46,030 nt of DNA from Thomasclavelia cocleata (GCF_900102365.1 NZ_FOIN01000021.1:1-46030); one strand, 5' to 3'. Shown: positions 25,843-35,107, counted from the first letter of the stretch. Notes: generated by a model from the letters alone, not told the origin. Program-made: numbers and translations.

Positions 25843-26793
25843 ATGAGTAAAATTAATAAGTTAGGACAATATAAAGGTGTCGAAGTAAAAGTAAATAAAC
25901 AAGTAGTAACTCAAGAAGAAATTGATAACCAAATAAAAGCTCTTTTAGCTCAAAAGCCAACTCTTGAAGAAAAAGATGGAGAGGTTAGTAATGGAGATGT
26001 TACAACTATTGATTTTGAAGGATTTAAAGATGGCGTAGCATTTGATGGGGGAAAAGCTGAGGGACATCAATTAGAAATTGGATCAGGACAATTTATTCCT
26101 GGTTTTGAGGACCAAATGATTGGAATGAAAAAAGGTGAGACACGAGAATTAAATCTTACATTCCCTGAAAATTATGGTGCTCCAGATTTAGCAGGAGCTG
26201 ATGTTGTTTTTAAAGTAACAGTTCATAAGATTGAAACAAAAAAAGAATCAGAATTGAATGATGAATTTGTTGTTTCATTAAATATTCCTGAAATGCAGAC
26301 TGTAGCTGATTTATATGAAAGTATGAAAGCTAATATCCAAGCTCAACATGATCAAGCATATCAAGCACAAAAAGAAACTGCTATTTTTGATAAAATTTTA
26401 GCAGATAGTGATGTTGAAATTGATGATAGTGAATTACAAAAAGCTTTAGAAAAACATATTCAGCATATTAGTATGCAATTGGCTCAACAAGGAATGCAGT
26501 TGGAACAATATCTTCAAATGATGGGAGTAGATGAAACTGCTTTTCGTCAGCAAATTGAACCATCAGCTAAGCAGCAAGCTATATTTGAAGCTATTATTGA
26601 TGAAATCATAAATGTAGAAAATATTGAAACAAGTGATGAAGAAGTTGATCAGCAAGTGGAATCAATTGCTTCATACAATAAAGTTTCTAAAGAAGAAGTA
26701 TTACAAAAAATAGATCCAGAAGGTTTAAGACATGATTTTAATCGAGTTAAAGCAAGTCGTTTAATTGCAGAAAGCGCAATTGTAACTGAATAA
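25843..26793 (+). CDS. Trigger-factor-like peptidyl-prolyl isomerase lacking the ribosome-binding domain
   Basis: This 316-aa protein begins at the equivalent of the trigger-factor linker (LGQYKGVEVKVNKQVVTQEE). Next come an FKBP-type PPIase domain (about 50-130; TTIDFEGFKDGVAFDGGKAE, IGSGQFIPGFEDQMIGM) and the helical C-terminal chaperone domain (140-316). Normal trigger factor is about 430 aa with a ribosome-docking GFRxGxxP loop at the N-terminus, which is wholly absent. The ATG has a clean AGAAAGGAAA site and no homologous N-terminus lies upstream, so this is a true short form. It probably works as a ribosome-free chaperone or PPIase. It could be the only tig or an extra copy. Confidence 0.88.
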   Translation: MSKINKLGQYKGVEVKVNKQVVTQEEIDNQIKALLAQKPTLEEKDGEVSNGDVTTIDFEGFKDGVAFDGGKAEGHQLEIGSGQFIPGFEDQMIGMKKGETRELNLTFPENYGAPDLAGADVVFKVTVHKIETKKESELNDEFVVSLNIPEMQTVADLYESMKANIQAQHDQAYQAQKETAIFDKILADSDVEIDDSELQKALEKHIQHISMQLAQQGMQLEQYLQMMGVDETAFRQQIEPSAKQQAIFEAIIDEIINVENIETSDEEVDQQVESIASYNKVSKEEVLQKIDPEGLRHDFNRVKASRLIAESAIVTE

Positions 26794-26798
26794 ATATA

Positions 26799-26825
26799 AA
26801 ACCGACAGAATCCTGTCGGTTTTAT
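26799..26825. terminator. Bidirectional terminator between convergent genes
   Basis: AAAACCGACAG and CTGTCGGTTTT form an 11-bp stem with a 4-nt loop between the trigger-factor-like gene and the convergent GNAT gene, with A and T flanks on both sides. Confidence 0.85.
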
Positions 26826-26836
26826 ATTACAATGAA

Positions 26837-27484
26837 TTAAAATTTATCTTTTTTATAAGTGTTATTACATAAATAGTCATATATAAAAAAATTCATTTTT
26901 GTAAGTTGATTATTAACAATAAAATTATGTTCTTTTTCATAACGACGTATCATTCCCTGATGTTCATAAAAACCGTAATTACAACTTGTATCAGTAAATA
27001 AATAAAAATTATTTAATTTTTGTCTGTTCATGTATTCAATAACAGATTGAAATAGTACTTTACCGATACCTGTGTTTCTACAAGTGGAATTAACTACAAA
27101 TAAGGATAATTCTGCTGAATATGGGGTGGTGCAGTTTTTTAAAAGTTGTTTATCTATTTGGCTGACATCTGCAAAAATCTTAGATACCTTTCTTCCTTCT
27201 TTTGTAAGATATAATGATAAAATAGCAAGAAGCTGCTTTATCCGATTTTTAAAAGGACATTTATGTTGTTTTATATCTTTTGCTAAAATAATTCCTACTA
27301 CTTTATCTTTTAAAACAGCAACTTGTGAAAATGTATAGTTAGTTAGACAACTGCTTAAAAATACTTGAGCTAATTTATTAGCAGTCTTAGAATTACAAAA
27401 CTTATCATACTGCCATGTTTCTCTAACAATATTCACTAATTCATTAAAATCCTGATTTTGATACTCTCTTAATTTTATTTCCAT
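26837..27484 (-). CDS. GNAT-family N-acetyltransferase
   Basis: This 215-aa protein has the GNAT acetyl-CoA loop region RNTGIGKVLFQSVIEYM and the following strand FYLFTDTSCNYGFYEHQGM, which is motif B. The N-terminal half (REYQNQDFNELVNIVRETWQ) is typical. The substrate is unknown. It is transcribed divergently from a MerR regulator. Its promoter has the 19-bp spacer and dyad characteristic of MerR-activated promoters, so it is probably the regulated target. A small-molecule detoxification role is likely but inferred. Confidence 0.88.
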   Translation of the reverse strand: MEIKLREYQNQDFNELVNIVRETWQYDKFCNSKTANKLAQVFLSSCLTNYTFSQVAVLKDKVVGIILAKDIKQHKCPFKNRIKQLLAILSLYLTKEGRKVSKIFADVSQIDKQLLKNCTTPYSAELSLFVVNSTCRNTGIGKVLFQSVIEYMNRQKLNNFYLFTDTSCNYGFYEHQGMIRRYEKEHNFIVNNQLTKMNFFIYDYLCNNTYKKDKF

Positions 27485-27520
27485 GATTTATTCTCCTTGT
27501 TTTTTGTTTTAACAACACAT

Positions 27521-27551
27521 ATAATAAAGTATACAGTAACTGTAAAGTCAA
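27521..27551 (-). promoter_or_regulatory. MerR-type promoter with operator dyad
   Basis: On minus, TTGACT (27546-27551) and TATTAT (27521-27526) are separated by 19 bp. The perfect palindrome TACAGTAACTGTA (27532-27544) lies in the spacer. Overlong 19-20-bp spacers with a central dyad are the hallmark of promoters untwisted by MerR activators. The promoter points into the GNAT gene. A plus-strand TTGTTT/TATAAT pair (27498-27525) could serve the merR-like gene. Confidence 0.75.
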
Positions 27552-27566
27552 TAAGGAGATTAAGAA

Positions 27567-28373
27567 ATGAAAAAAAATCTTGTTCATTTAACAACAGCAC
27601 AATTTGCTAAAATGCATAATGTTAATAAAAGAACATTACATTACTATGATAATATTGGTCTTTTTTCTCCATGTACAAAAGGTGAGAATGGTTATAGATA
27701 TTATGAGATTTCACAAAGTATAGATTTTGAATATATTCGGATGTTGAAAGATTTGAATATGAGTATAGAAGAAATTAAATTATATTTAAGAAAACCTAGT
27801 CCTGATAAGTTTATAGAAATTGCTGAAACTAAAGAAAAAGAAATTGAAAATCAAATCAAAAAACTTAAACATATTAAAAAGATTTTACAAATAAAAAAAG
27901 AACAAGTAAATTTTTGTAATAATTTACAGGAACAAGAAATAAAAGTGATTAATTGTAAAAAAGAAAAAATTTCAATTATCCCTTATAGTTTTGTAGAAAA
28001 TGATATATCAAAACTATTTGATTATATAAAAAAAATATGGAATTTAGAACAAATTCAAATGGGAGTAGGAGGAATGCTTTCGCTTAAAAAAGTTATGAAT
28101 AAAGAGTTTGAACTATATGATAAGCTTTATACACCAGTTTTGAATTCTATACCATATGAAAAGATTTATACAAAACCAGAGGGAACATATCTATGTGGTT
28201 ATCAAAAAGGAAGATGGGATAGGATACCAGAATTGTATGAAAAAATGATAGCTTTTGCTAAAAAGAATGATTTGAAATTAACTGGTTATGCCTATGAATT
28301 AGGATTGAATGAATTTGTGATTTCAAGCCAGGAAGATTATATTACACAGATTATGATTAAAATAGATAAGTAA
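27567..28373 (+). CDS. MerR-family transcriptional regulator with effector-binding domain
   Basis: This 268-aa protein has a MerR winged helix (residues 8-75: TTAQFAKMHNVNKRTLHYYD, NGYRYYEISQSIDFEYIRML). A coiled-coil dimerisation helix (about 85-125) and a GyrI-like C-terminal ligand-binding domain follow (YTKPEGTYLCGYQKGRWDRI, LTGYAYELGLNEFVISSQED). Multidrug-sensing regulators such as BmrR share this layout. The divergent GNAT gene and the dyad between them suggest it controls that gene and itself. The ligand is unknown. Confidence 0.92.
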   Translation: MKKNLVHLTTAQFAKMHNVNKRTLHYYDNIGLFSPCTKGENGYRYYEISQSIDFEYIRMLKDLNMSIEEIKLYLRKPSPDKFIEIAETKEKEIENQIKKLKHIKKILQIKKEQVNFCNNLQEQEIKVINCKKEKISIIPYSFVENDISKLFDYIKKIWNLEQIQMGVGGMLSLKKVMNKEFELYDKLYTPVLNSIPYEKIYTKPEGTYLCGYQKGRWDRIPELYEKMIAFAKKNDLKLTGYAYELGLNEFVISSQEDYITQIMIKIDK

Positions 28374-28423
28374 TATTACTCATAGTTTTGTTTTAATTAG
28401 ATAGATTATATAGGAGATAGAAG

Positions 28424-29074
28424 ATGAATATTTTATTAAGTTCATATGATTTTCATGAAAAATGGGCACAAGATGTAATGAAACCTTTATTGCGGGAAAA
28501 TATGAAGGTAGTAGTTATTCCATTTTCTTTTGATAAAAAGGAAGTTACAAAAGTTGAAGAGTTTGATTTGCATTATGGAAAAAATGGTATACATACACCA
28601 TATATTTTAAGACCATTTCATTTTTATGGAATTAAAGATATTGAGTTTATAGACTATTTTCGTGATAATATTGAAATAGCACATAAAAAAGTATTGTCTG
28701 CAGATATTATTTTTTTAACAGGGGGATTACCTGATCAATATCTTGATAGATTAGAAGAATTTAAATTGGATATTTTAATTAAACAGAGTAATGCTTTAAT
28801 TATAGGGGCTAGTGCTGGAGCATTGATTCAAATAGATCATTATCATATTACTCCTGATGATGATTATCCTATTTATCAATATCAAAGAGGTTTAGGCCTA
28901 GTAAGTGGTTTTGAAGTTGAGGTTCATTATTGTCGTAGTCAAATTCAAAATCAAGGAATTGAAAGAGTAATAAAAGAAAAAGGACTTCCAACTTATACAA
29001 TTGCTAATGATGGTGGTTTAGTTGTTGAAGAAAAAATAATTAAGCTATTTGGTAATGCATATTTAGTAAAATAA
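28424..29074 (+). CDS. Peptidase S51 / class I glutamine-amidotransferase-like protein
   Basis: This 216-aa protein has the nucleophile elbow IIGASAGALIQ (Ser130) and the strand IIFLTGGLPDQYLDRL, both typical of the peptidase E (aspartyl dipeptidase) and cyanophycinase family S51. The His in VHYCRSQ fits the catalytic histidine region. It may be a cytoplasmic dipeptidase with narrow specificity. It follows the merR-like gene by 50 bp with a GGAG site, so it may be co-transcribed. Confidence 0.82.
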   Translation: MNILLSSYDFHEKWAQDVMKPLLRENMKVVVIPFSFDKKEVTKVEEFDLHYGKNGIHTPYILRPFHFYGIKDIEFIDYFRDNIEIAHKKVLSADIIFLTGGLPDQYLDRLEEFKLDILIKQSNALIIGASAGALIQIDHYHITPDDDYPIYQYQRGLGLVSGFEVEVHYCRSQIQNQGIERVIKEKGLPTYTIANDGGLVVEEKIIKLFGNAYLVK

Positions 29075-29090
29075 AGAAAGTAGGGATATT

Positions 29091-29393
29091 ATGTTAGCAA
29101 GATTACATGTTATTATTTCAAGTGAAATAGATAAAGATATTAATACAGTTAAGCAGATATTATTACAAATTAATCCTGAATTTTCGATTTCACCAGCTCG
29201 TGATTATCAGGGATTAAAAGAACATAGTGAATTTTATTGTACGTTTAAGATTCATGAAAATGAAATTCAATCATTATTGGATAAATTAAATGATGATTGG
29301 GAAGGTGAAAGGGAGGATTGTATTTGTTATGGTTTTAATACTAAAATGTTTCATGAGCTGGTTTATTATTTAGAATTTACATTGTTTGATTAG
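29091..29393 (+). CDS. Hypothetical protein, 100 aa
   Basis: A small acidic protein (MLARLHVIISSEIDKDINTV... ending YYLEFTLFD) with alternating strand and helix. It lies 16 bp after the S51 gene with an AGGG site, so it is probably co-transcribed. No signal peptide or membrane segment is seen. I do not recognise the family. Confidence 0.7.
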   Translation: MLARLHVIISSEIDKDINTVKQILLQINPEFSISPARDYQGLKEHSEFYCTFKIHENEIQSLLDKLNDDWEGEREDCICYGFNTKMFHELVYYLEFTLFD

Positions 29394-29575
29394 TTTTGGG
29401 AATTGATATAAAAATAATTTACTAATATGAAACAGATTTAAAATATCAACACATAATAATTATGTAATTAAAGTCGGTTTATTGTAGAAAAATAGTTTAT
29501 ATGATATAATTTTTAGGCTTAAAGAGTTTAGAAATATCGTATAAGCTGTTTTTATTTATTAGATGGAGATTTTAA

Positions 29576-30106
29576 ATGATAAAGAAAAATATTTTAATTA
29601 CTGGTAGTAAAAATACTGGTAAATCAACTTTGGTTCAAAAAATATTACAACAATTTAGTGCTTCATATGCTGGGTTTCAAACTATTCCTTTTGAGATATT
29701 TGAAGCAGGTCCTACTTATTTAATGAGAGATTTGATTACTAAAAAACAAACGCCTATTTCAAAGTGTGTTGGTAAACGAATTGTCGGTATTCCTATAACA
29801 TTTTCAACTTTTGGTAAAAGATGTTTAGAAAATTCGATAACTAGTAAACATTTATTTGTAGTGATGGATGAATTAGGGCGTTTTGAAAGAACTAGTTATG
29901 ATTTTATTGATATGGTTAATAAAGTCTTATCTAGTGAAAAAATAGTGATTGCGGTATTAAAAGCTGAATCGATTGATTATTTAAGTTTGATAAAAGATAG
30001 ACCAGATTGTTATCTTTATAATTTAGATGATTCTTTATTTGATGAAGTTTATCAGGATATTATTTCTAAACTAAATATTATATTACAAAGAGAGGAGAAA
30101 AAATGA
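29576..30106 (+). CDS. THEP1-like nucleoside-triphosphatase
   Basis: This 176-aa P-loop protein has Walker A GSKNTGKST (residues 10-18) and Walker B LFVVMDELGRFE (D98, E99), the arrangement of the THEP1/cancer-related NTPase family. Its stop overlaps the ATG of the ABC binding-protein gene by 4 nt, so it leads that operon. Some small P-loop proteins of this kind act with molybdenum cofactor or metal uptake genes (compare MobB). Here it could handle nucleotide or cofactor delivery for the downstream molybdo-hydroxylase. That role is inferred from the neighbourhood only. Confidence 0.75.
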   Translation: MIKKNILITGSKNTGKSTLVQKILQQFSASYAGFQTIPFEIFEAGPTYLMRDLITKKQTPISKCVGKRIVGIPITFSTFGKRCLENSITSKHLFVVMDELGRFERTSYDFIDMVNKVLSSEKIVIAVLKAESIDYLSLIKDRPDCYLYNLDDSLFDEVYQDIISKLNIILQREEKK

Positions 30107-31119
30107 AAAAGATTAGAAAAATACTAACTTTAACTTTATCGGTTATGATTGCACTTTCATTGGCAGCTTGTGCATCTAATAAAGATACAATAAAAAAAGA
30201 AACAAAAATCACTTTAACTGATCAGGCTGGAAGAAAGGTTTCATTAGATAAACCAGCTACAAAAATTGTTAGTTCATATTATATTACAACCTATGCCTGC
30301 TTATCATTAGAACTTGGGGATCAAATCGTTGGTCTTGAACAAAAGGCTGATACAAGACCAATTTATAAAATGGCTAAACCTGAATTATTACAATTACCAC
30401 AAGTTGGTTCTATGAAAGGATTAAATTTAGAAGCAATAGCAAAATTAGAACCAGACTTAGTTTTATTACCAATGAAACTTAAAGATAACATTGATGCTTT
30501 AACAGATTTAGGAATTTCTGTTCTAGTTGTAAATCCAGAAAGTCATGAAGAACTAGTTGAAATGTTAGAACTAATTGGTAAGGCAACAGGGAAACAAAAT
30601 CAGTCTAAAGAATTAACTGATTATTATGAAAAACAAATAAATATAATCAAGGAATATAGTACTGCTAAACAAACTGTTTATATAGGTTCTAATTCGTCTT
30701 ATTTAGAAACTGCACCAACAGGTATGTATCAAAGTAAATTGATTGAAACAGCAGGTGGGGTAAATGCTGCAAAAGATATTGAAGGAGATTATTGGACAGC
30801 TGTTTCTTATGAAACGTTATTACAATTAAACCCTGAAGTTATTATAGTTCCATCTGGTGCTACATATAGTGTTCAAGATATATTAAATGATACTCAATTA
30901 ACTTCATTAACTGCAATAAAGAATAAAACTGTTTATCAGATGCCTAAAGGAATTGAAGAATGGGATTCACCTATTCCCTCTGGAATATTAGGGACAATGT
31001 GGTTGACAAGTATTTTACATGAAAATGATTATCCATTTGATAATTTCGTAAAAGATGTTTCTTCTTTTTATAAAACTTTTTATAAATTTGATATTGATCA
31101 AAGTTTAATTATTAAATAA
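30103..31119 (+). CDS. ABC transporter substrate-binding lipoprotein (FecB/BtuF class)
   Basis: This 338-aa protein has a lipoprotein signal peptide with lipobox LAAC (Cys23). Two helix-linked lobes typical of class III binding proteins follow (ITLTDQAGRKVSLDKPATKI, LNLEAIAKLEPDLVLLPMKL, LLQLNPEVIIVPSGA). The class carries siderophores, haem, cobalamin, molybdate or tungstate. Because the cluster continues into a molybdenum hydroxylase and MocA, molybdate or tungstate (MolA-type) is the best guess. The sequence does not prove it. Confidence 0.88.
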   Translation: MKKIRKILTLTLSVMIALSLAACASNKDTIKKETKITLTDQAGRKVSLDKPATKIVSSYYITTYACLSLELGDQIVGLEQKADTRPIYKMAKPELLQLPQVGSMKGLNLEAIAKLEPDLVLLPMKLKDNIDALTDLGISVLVVNPESHEELVEMLELIGKATGKQNQSKELTDYYEKQINIIKEYSTAKQTVYIGSNSSYLETAPTGMYQSKLIETAGGVNAAKDIEGDYWTAVSYETLLQLNPEVIIVPSGATYSVQDILNDTQLTSLTAIKNKTVYQMPKGIEEWDSPIPSGILGTMWLTSILHENDYPFDNFVKDVSSFYKTFYKFDIDQSLIIK

Positions 31120-31125
31120 TTTCAA

Positions 31126-32118
31126 ATGAAAAATAAAAAGATATATTTAATCGCATTTATTATAATTTGTTTGAGCTTGTTTTGTTTTTCACTAACAGTT
31201 GGAAGTTATGATTTATCAATTAATGATATTCTCGAAATTTTAACTGGTACTAATAGTTCTTTGATTCAACAAAATGTTTTTTATAATTTACGCTTACCAA
31301 GAGTGGTTATGGGATTATTTACAGGCTTAGTATTAGGTTTAGCAGGAGCTGTTTATCAGATGTTATTTTCTAATCCTTTAGCTTCACCTGATTTGACTGG
31401 AGTAGCTTCAGGTGCAAGTTTAGGAGCAGCAGGTGCAATAGTAATTGGGGCTGGAACTACAGTTGAAAAAATGTTTGGTGCATTTATTTTTGGAATGTTG
31501 AGTCTTATTTTGGTTATTGTTTTAGTTAAAACAATGGGAATGCAAAAGGCTTCAGCTTACATATTAGCAGGAATCGTAATTTCTTCTTTAGCAGATGCAG
31601 GAATTATGATGTTTAAATATATGGCAGATCCTTTAGGACAGTTAGCTACAATTGAGTTTTGGACTATGGGGAGTCTTGCTGCTATCACTGCTGATAAAAT
31701 GTGGGTTTCATTGTTTAGTGGATTAATTCCATTGCTAATATTATGTCTATTACATCGACAAATCGTAATTTTGTCACTAGGTGATGAAAATGCACAGTAT
31801 TTAGGAATTAATGCTAAATGGCAAAGAGCAGTAATTTTGATTTTAACGACATGGATGGTAGCTTCAGTGATTGCCATAACAGGTGTAATTTCATTTGTTG
31901 GATTAATTGCTCCCCATATTACATATTTGATGTTAAAAAAAAGAACAGGTTATTTTTATATTATTAGTAGTTTAGTGGGAGCAGTTTTAATATTAGTTGC
32001 AGATATGCTGGCACGTATGTTGACTTCTGGGGTTGAATTACCATTGAGTATTTTAACAATTTTATTTTCCACACCAGTATTAGTATTTTGGATGTATAAA
32101 CAAAGAGGAAAAATTTGA
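31126..32118 (+). CDS. FecCD-family ABC transporter permease
   Basis: This 330-aa protein has about nine to ten hydrophobic segments and the FecCD blocks LRLPRVVMGLFTGLVLGLAG, NPLASPDLTGVASGASLGAA and ITGVISFVGLIAPHI. It forms the membrane channel for the binding protein upstream. It ends in TGATG, shared with the ATPase start. Confidence 0.93.
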   Translation: MKNKKIYLIAFIIICLSLFCFSLTVGSYDLSINDILEILTGTNSSLIQQNVFYNLRLPRVVMGLFTGLVLGLAGAVYQMLFSNPLASPDLTGVASGASLGAAGAIVIGAGTTVEKMFGAFIFGMLSLILVIVLVKTMGMQKASAYILAGIVISSLADAGIMMFKYMADPLGQLATIEFWTMGSLAAITADKMWVSLFSGLIPLLILCLLHRQIVILSLGDENAQYLGINAKWQRAVILILTTWMVASVIAITGVISFVGLIAPHITYLMLKKRTGYFYIISSLVGAVLILVADMLARMLTSGVELPLSILTILFSTPVLVFWMYKQRGKI

Positions 32119-32885
32119 TGAAGGAACTATTATTAGTAAAAGATTTTTCGGTTTATTATGATTCATTGATTGTTGACAACGTTTCGTTGACTTTGCATGA
32201 AAATGAATTAGTTGGGTTAATTGGTCATAATGGTTGTGGGAAATCAACGATGTTAAAAGGAATAATGGGTTCATTGAAGCATTCTGGAACTGTTACTGTT
32301 GAAAACCGTGATTTTATGACTATGCAAATGAAACAAAGAGCTCAAAATATAGCAATGTTAACTCAAAGAATAGAAGTGGTTGAAGGTATTAGTGCAGGTG
32401 AGCTGATTGGTTTAGGAAGTTATCCTTATTTACAGCTTAATCAAAAAATTAATATAAAAAAAGTTCAACAAATTGCTAAAAGTTTACAGATTGAATCTTT
32501 ACTAAATAAAGATTATTCTATTTTAAGTGAAGGACAAAAACAGTTAGTACAAATAGCTAGAATAATAATGCAGGATACACTAGTATTATTATTAGATGAA
32601 CCCGATAGTGCTTTAGATTTCGATAATCGTTGTATGATGTTTAAAACTTTACAACAATTAATTAAATTTAAATGTAAATCAGCATTAATTGTTTTACATA
32701 ATCCATTATATGCATTAATGTATTGTGATCGGGTTTTGTTGATGGATAAAGGTAAAATAATTAGCGAAATAAAACCACAACTAGAAAGTTGTGAAGAAAT
32801 CACAAAAAAAATTCAATTAATTTATTCAAATGTTATCATAAAAAGAGATGACGAATATCAACAATATTATTATTTAACAAGATGA
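32118..32885 (+). CDS. ABC transporter ATPase of the FecCD system
   Basis: The 255-aa protein starts at the ATG at 32118, overlapping the permease stop by one base, with AGAGGAA upstream. It has Walker A GHNGCGKST, a degenerate signature LSEGQKQLV (usual LSGGQ) and Walker B LVLLLDEPDSALD with an H-loop in IVLHNP. It energises the importer formed with the two preceding genes. Confidence 0.92.
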   Translation: MKELLLVKDFSVYYDSLIVDNVSLTLHENELVGLIGHNGCGKSTMLKGIMGSLKHSGTVTVENRDFMTMQMKQRAQNIAMLTQRIEVVEGISAGELIGLGSYPYLQLNQKINIKKVQQIAKSLQIESLLNKDYSILSEGQKQLVQIARIIMQDTLVLLLDEPDSALDFDNRCMMFKTLQQLIKFKCKSALIVLHNPLYALMYCDRVLLMDKGKIISEIKPQLESCEEITKKIQLIYSNVIIKRDDEYQQYYYLTR

Positions 32886-32896
32886 AGGGGAAAGGT

Positions 32897-34300
32897 ATGA
32901 AAAAAGAATATTCAGATCCATATAAATTTGAAGGAAAATTGCCATTAAAACAAGCTATTCCTTTAGGCTTGCAGCATGTTTTAGCAATGTTTGTTGGTAA
33001 CTTAACACCAATTTTAATTATTACTAGTTCTTGTGCAGCAATGAGTGATGCAAGTGAGTTTGCAAAAATTCAAGTTTCGTTATTACAAAATGCAATGCTG
33101 GTTGCTGGAATTGTCACTTTAATTCAATTGTTTGCAATTGGTCCTATTGGTGGAAAAGTTCCGATTATTATGGGAACAAGTTCTGGCTTTATTGGTGTAT
33201 TTCAAAGCGTTGCTAATGTAATGGGTGGTGGAATCATTGGTTATGGAGCAATTATGGGAGCTTCAATTATTGGCGGTTTATTAGAAACTGTTTTAGGTTT
33301 TATTCTAAAACCACTGAGACGTTTTTTTCCACCTGTTGTAACAGGAACAGTTGTTTTATCAATTGGATTATCATTAATTGGTGTTGGAGTTGGTTCTTTT
33401 GGTGGCGGAAGTAATGCAAAAGACTATGGTTCAGTTGAAAATTTATTAATTGCTTTATTTGTTTTATTTATAATTTTAGTTTTAAAACATGGAACTAAAG
33501 GTATGATGAGTTATTCATGTATTTTAATTGGGATTATTTGTGGGTATATTGTATGTATGATTTTACCAATGTTTTTATCTACAACAGGAATAGCTAGTGA
33601 TGGAAGTGAATTTGTAAAATCTTGGGTTTTAAATTGGGATAAAGTTGCTAAGGCTAGCTGGTTTGCATTACCAGAATTTATGCCTGTTGCACCTGTATTT
33701 GATTTAAAAGCAATCTTACCAGTGTTGATCATGTTTGTAGTAACAGCAGTAGAAACAGTTGGTGATATATCTGGAGTTATTGAAGGCGGAATGGATCGTG
33801 AAGCAACTGATCAGGAATTATCTGGTGGAGTTATTTGCGATGGGGTAGGTTCTTCATTTGCAGCTTTATTTGGTGTTTTACCAAATACCTCATTTAGTCA
33901 AAATGTTGGTTTAGTAACAATGACAAAAATTGTAAATCGTTATGCTTTAGCATGTGGAGCTGTGTTTTTAATTTTATGTGGATTATTTCCAAAATTAGCT
34001 GCTTTGATTTCAATCATGCCCCAAAGTGTATTGGGTGGAGCTGCAGTAATCATGTTTTCATCAATTGTTATGAGTGGGATACAATTGATTACACGTGAAC
34101 CATTGTCTGCTCGTAATATGACAATTGTTTCTGTAGCACTTGGTTTAGGGTATGGATTAGGTGCTAATAGTGCGATATTAACAGGATTACCTGAAGCAGT
34201 ACAAATGATTTTTGGTGGATCAGGAATTGTTCCTGCAGCTTTTGTAGCGATTATTTTAAATGTTTGTTTACCTAAAGAAAAAAATGTAGAGGAGGCATAA
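32897..34300 (+). CDS. NCS2-family purine (xanthine/urate-type) permease
   Basis: This 467-aa protein starts at the ATG at 32897 behind AAGGGGAAAGG. It is a many-helix membrane protein with the nucleobase-ascorbate transporter signature SQNVGLVTMTKIVNRY. The SQNVG variant is found in urate and xanthine carriers, as distinct from the NNG of other xanthine carriers. ETVGDISGVIEGG is also family-typical. It imports a purine base by proton or sodium symport. Its position immediately before the molybdenum hydroxylase genes suggests it supplies their substrate. Confidence 0.92.
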   Translation: MKKEYSDPYKFEGKLPLKQAIPLGLQHVLAMFVGNLTPILIITSSCAAMSDASEFAKIQVSLLQNAMLVAGIVTLIQLFAIGPIGGKVPIIMGTSSGFIGVFQSVANVMGGGIIGYGAIMGASIIGGLLETVLGFILKPLRRFFPPVVTGTVVLSIGLSLIGVGVGSFGGGSNAKDYGSVENLLIALFVLFIILVLKHGTKGMMSYSCILIGIICGYIVCMILPMFLSTTGIASDGSEFVKSWVLNWDKVAKASWFALPEFMPVAPVFDLKAILPVLIMFVVTAVETVGDISGVIEGGMDREATDQELSGGVICDGVGSSFAALFGVLPNTSFSQNVGLVTMTKIVNRYALACGAVFLILCGLFPKLAALISIMPQSVLGGAAVIMFSSIVMSGIQLITREPLSARNMTIVSVALGLGYGLGANSAILTGLPEAVQMIFGGSGIVPAAFVAIILNVCLPKEKNVEEA

Positions 34301-34303
34301 ACT

Positions 34304-35107
34304 TTGCTTACAATTCATAAATATATTCGAGCTAAAAGTATTGAGGAAGCTTATGAATTATGCCAAAATCGTAGTAGTGTTGTTCTTGGTGGGATGCTTT
34401 GGTTAAAAATGCAAAATCGTACTGTTGACTATGCTATTGATTTATGTGATTTGGGATTGAATTTAATTGAGGATAAAGGTGATGAAATTCATATTGGAGC
34501 AATGGTGAGTTTACGTCAGTTGGAAATAAATCCAATATTAAATGAATATACTCAAAATGCAATCAGAGAAAGTGTTAAAAATATTGTTGGGGTCCAGTTT
34601 AGAAACTTGGCTACAGTTGGAGGAAGCTTATTTGGTCGTTATGGCTTTTCAGATGTTTTAACAATATTCATGGCTTTGGATGCTTATGTTGAGTTATATC
34701 ATGGTGGAATTATTCCAATTCAGGAGTTTGCAGCTATGCCAATAACTAAAGATATTTTGGTTCGTGTAATTATTAAAAAGGTTCCTTTACAGATAAAATA
34801 TATGTCACAAAGAAACACTAAGACAGATTTTCCGGTTTTAACTTGTGCTATCAGTAAGCTAAACAATAATTATTTATGTGTAATTGGTGCTCGTCCTTTA
34901 AAAGCAATTGTTTTTGAGGATGAAAAAGGTTATTTAGATAATGGTATTACTGAAGAAACAGTAAAAAGTTTTGTCAATGATATAGCTGAACAATTAGTTT
35001 TAGGTTCTAATTTACGTGGCAGTAAAGAATATCGTCGACGAATTGCTAAAGTATTAATTAAACGTGCACTTATGGCTCTTGATAAGGAGGCTAATCATGG
35101 AAATTAA
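34304..35107 (+). CDS. Molybdenum hydroxylase FAD-binding subunit (XdhB-type)
   Basis: This 267-aa protein starts at TTG 34304, eight bases after GAGGAGG; no ATG fits. It has the FAD-domain motifs SSVVLGGMLW, IHIGAMVSLRQLE and FRNLATVGGSLFGR, then a short CO-dehydrogenase-type C-terminal domain. It passes electrons from the iron-sulfur subunit to FAD. The 3' end overlaps the next gene by 11 bp. Confidence 0.92.
   Translation: MLTIHKYIRAKSIEEAYELCQNRSSVVLGGMLWLKMQNRTVDYAIDLCDLGLNLIEDKGDEIHIGAMVSLRQLEINPILNEYTQNAIRESVKNIVGVQFRNLATVGGSLFGRYGFSDVLTIFMALDAYVELYHGGIIPIQEFAAMPITKDILVRVIIKKVPLQIKYMSQRNTKTDFPVLTCAISKLNNNYLCVIGARPLKAIVFEDEKGYLDNGITEETVKSFVNDIAEQLVLGSNLRGSKEYRRRIAKVLIKRALMALDKEANHGN

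Noticed and set aside
29394-29575. Search for a molybdenum-cofactor riboswitch before the THEP1-like gene
   Set aside because: The 180-bp leader is AT-rich with only weak pairing and none of the conserved Moco-RNA blocks I could recall.
30103-32885. Calling the FecCD importer a siderophore or cobalamin system
   Set aside because: No siderophore or cobalamin gene or cobalamin riboswitch is near. The neighbourhood points to molybdate or tungstate, though the family alone cannot decide.
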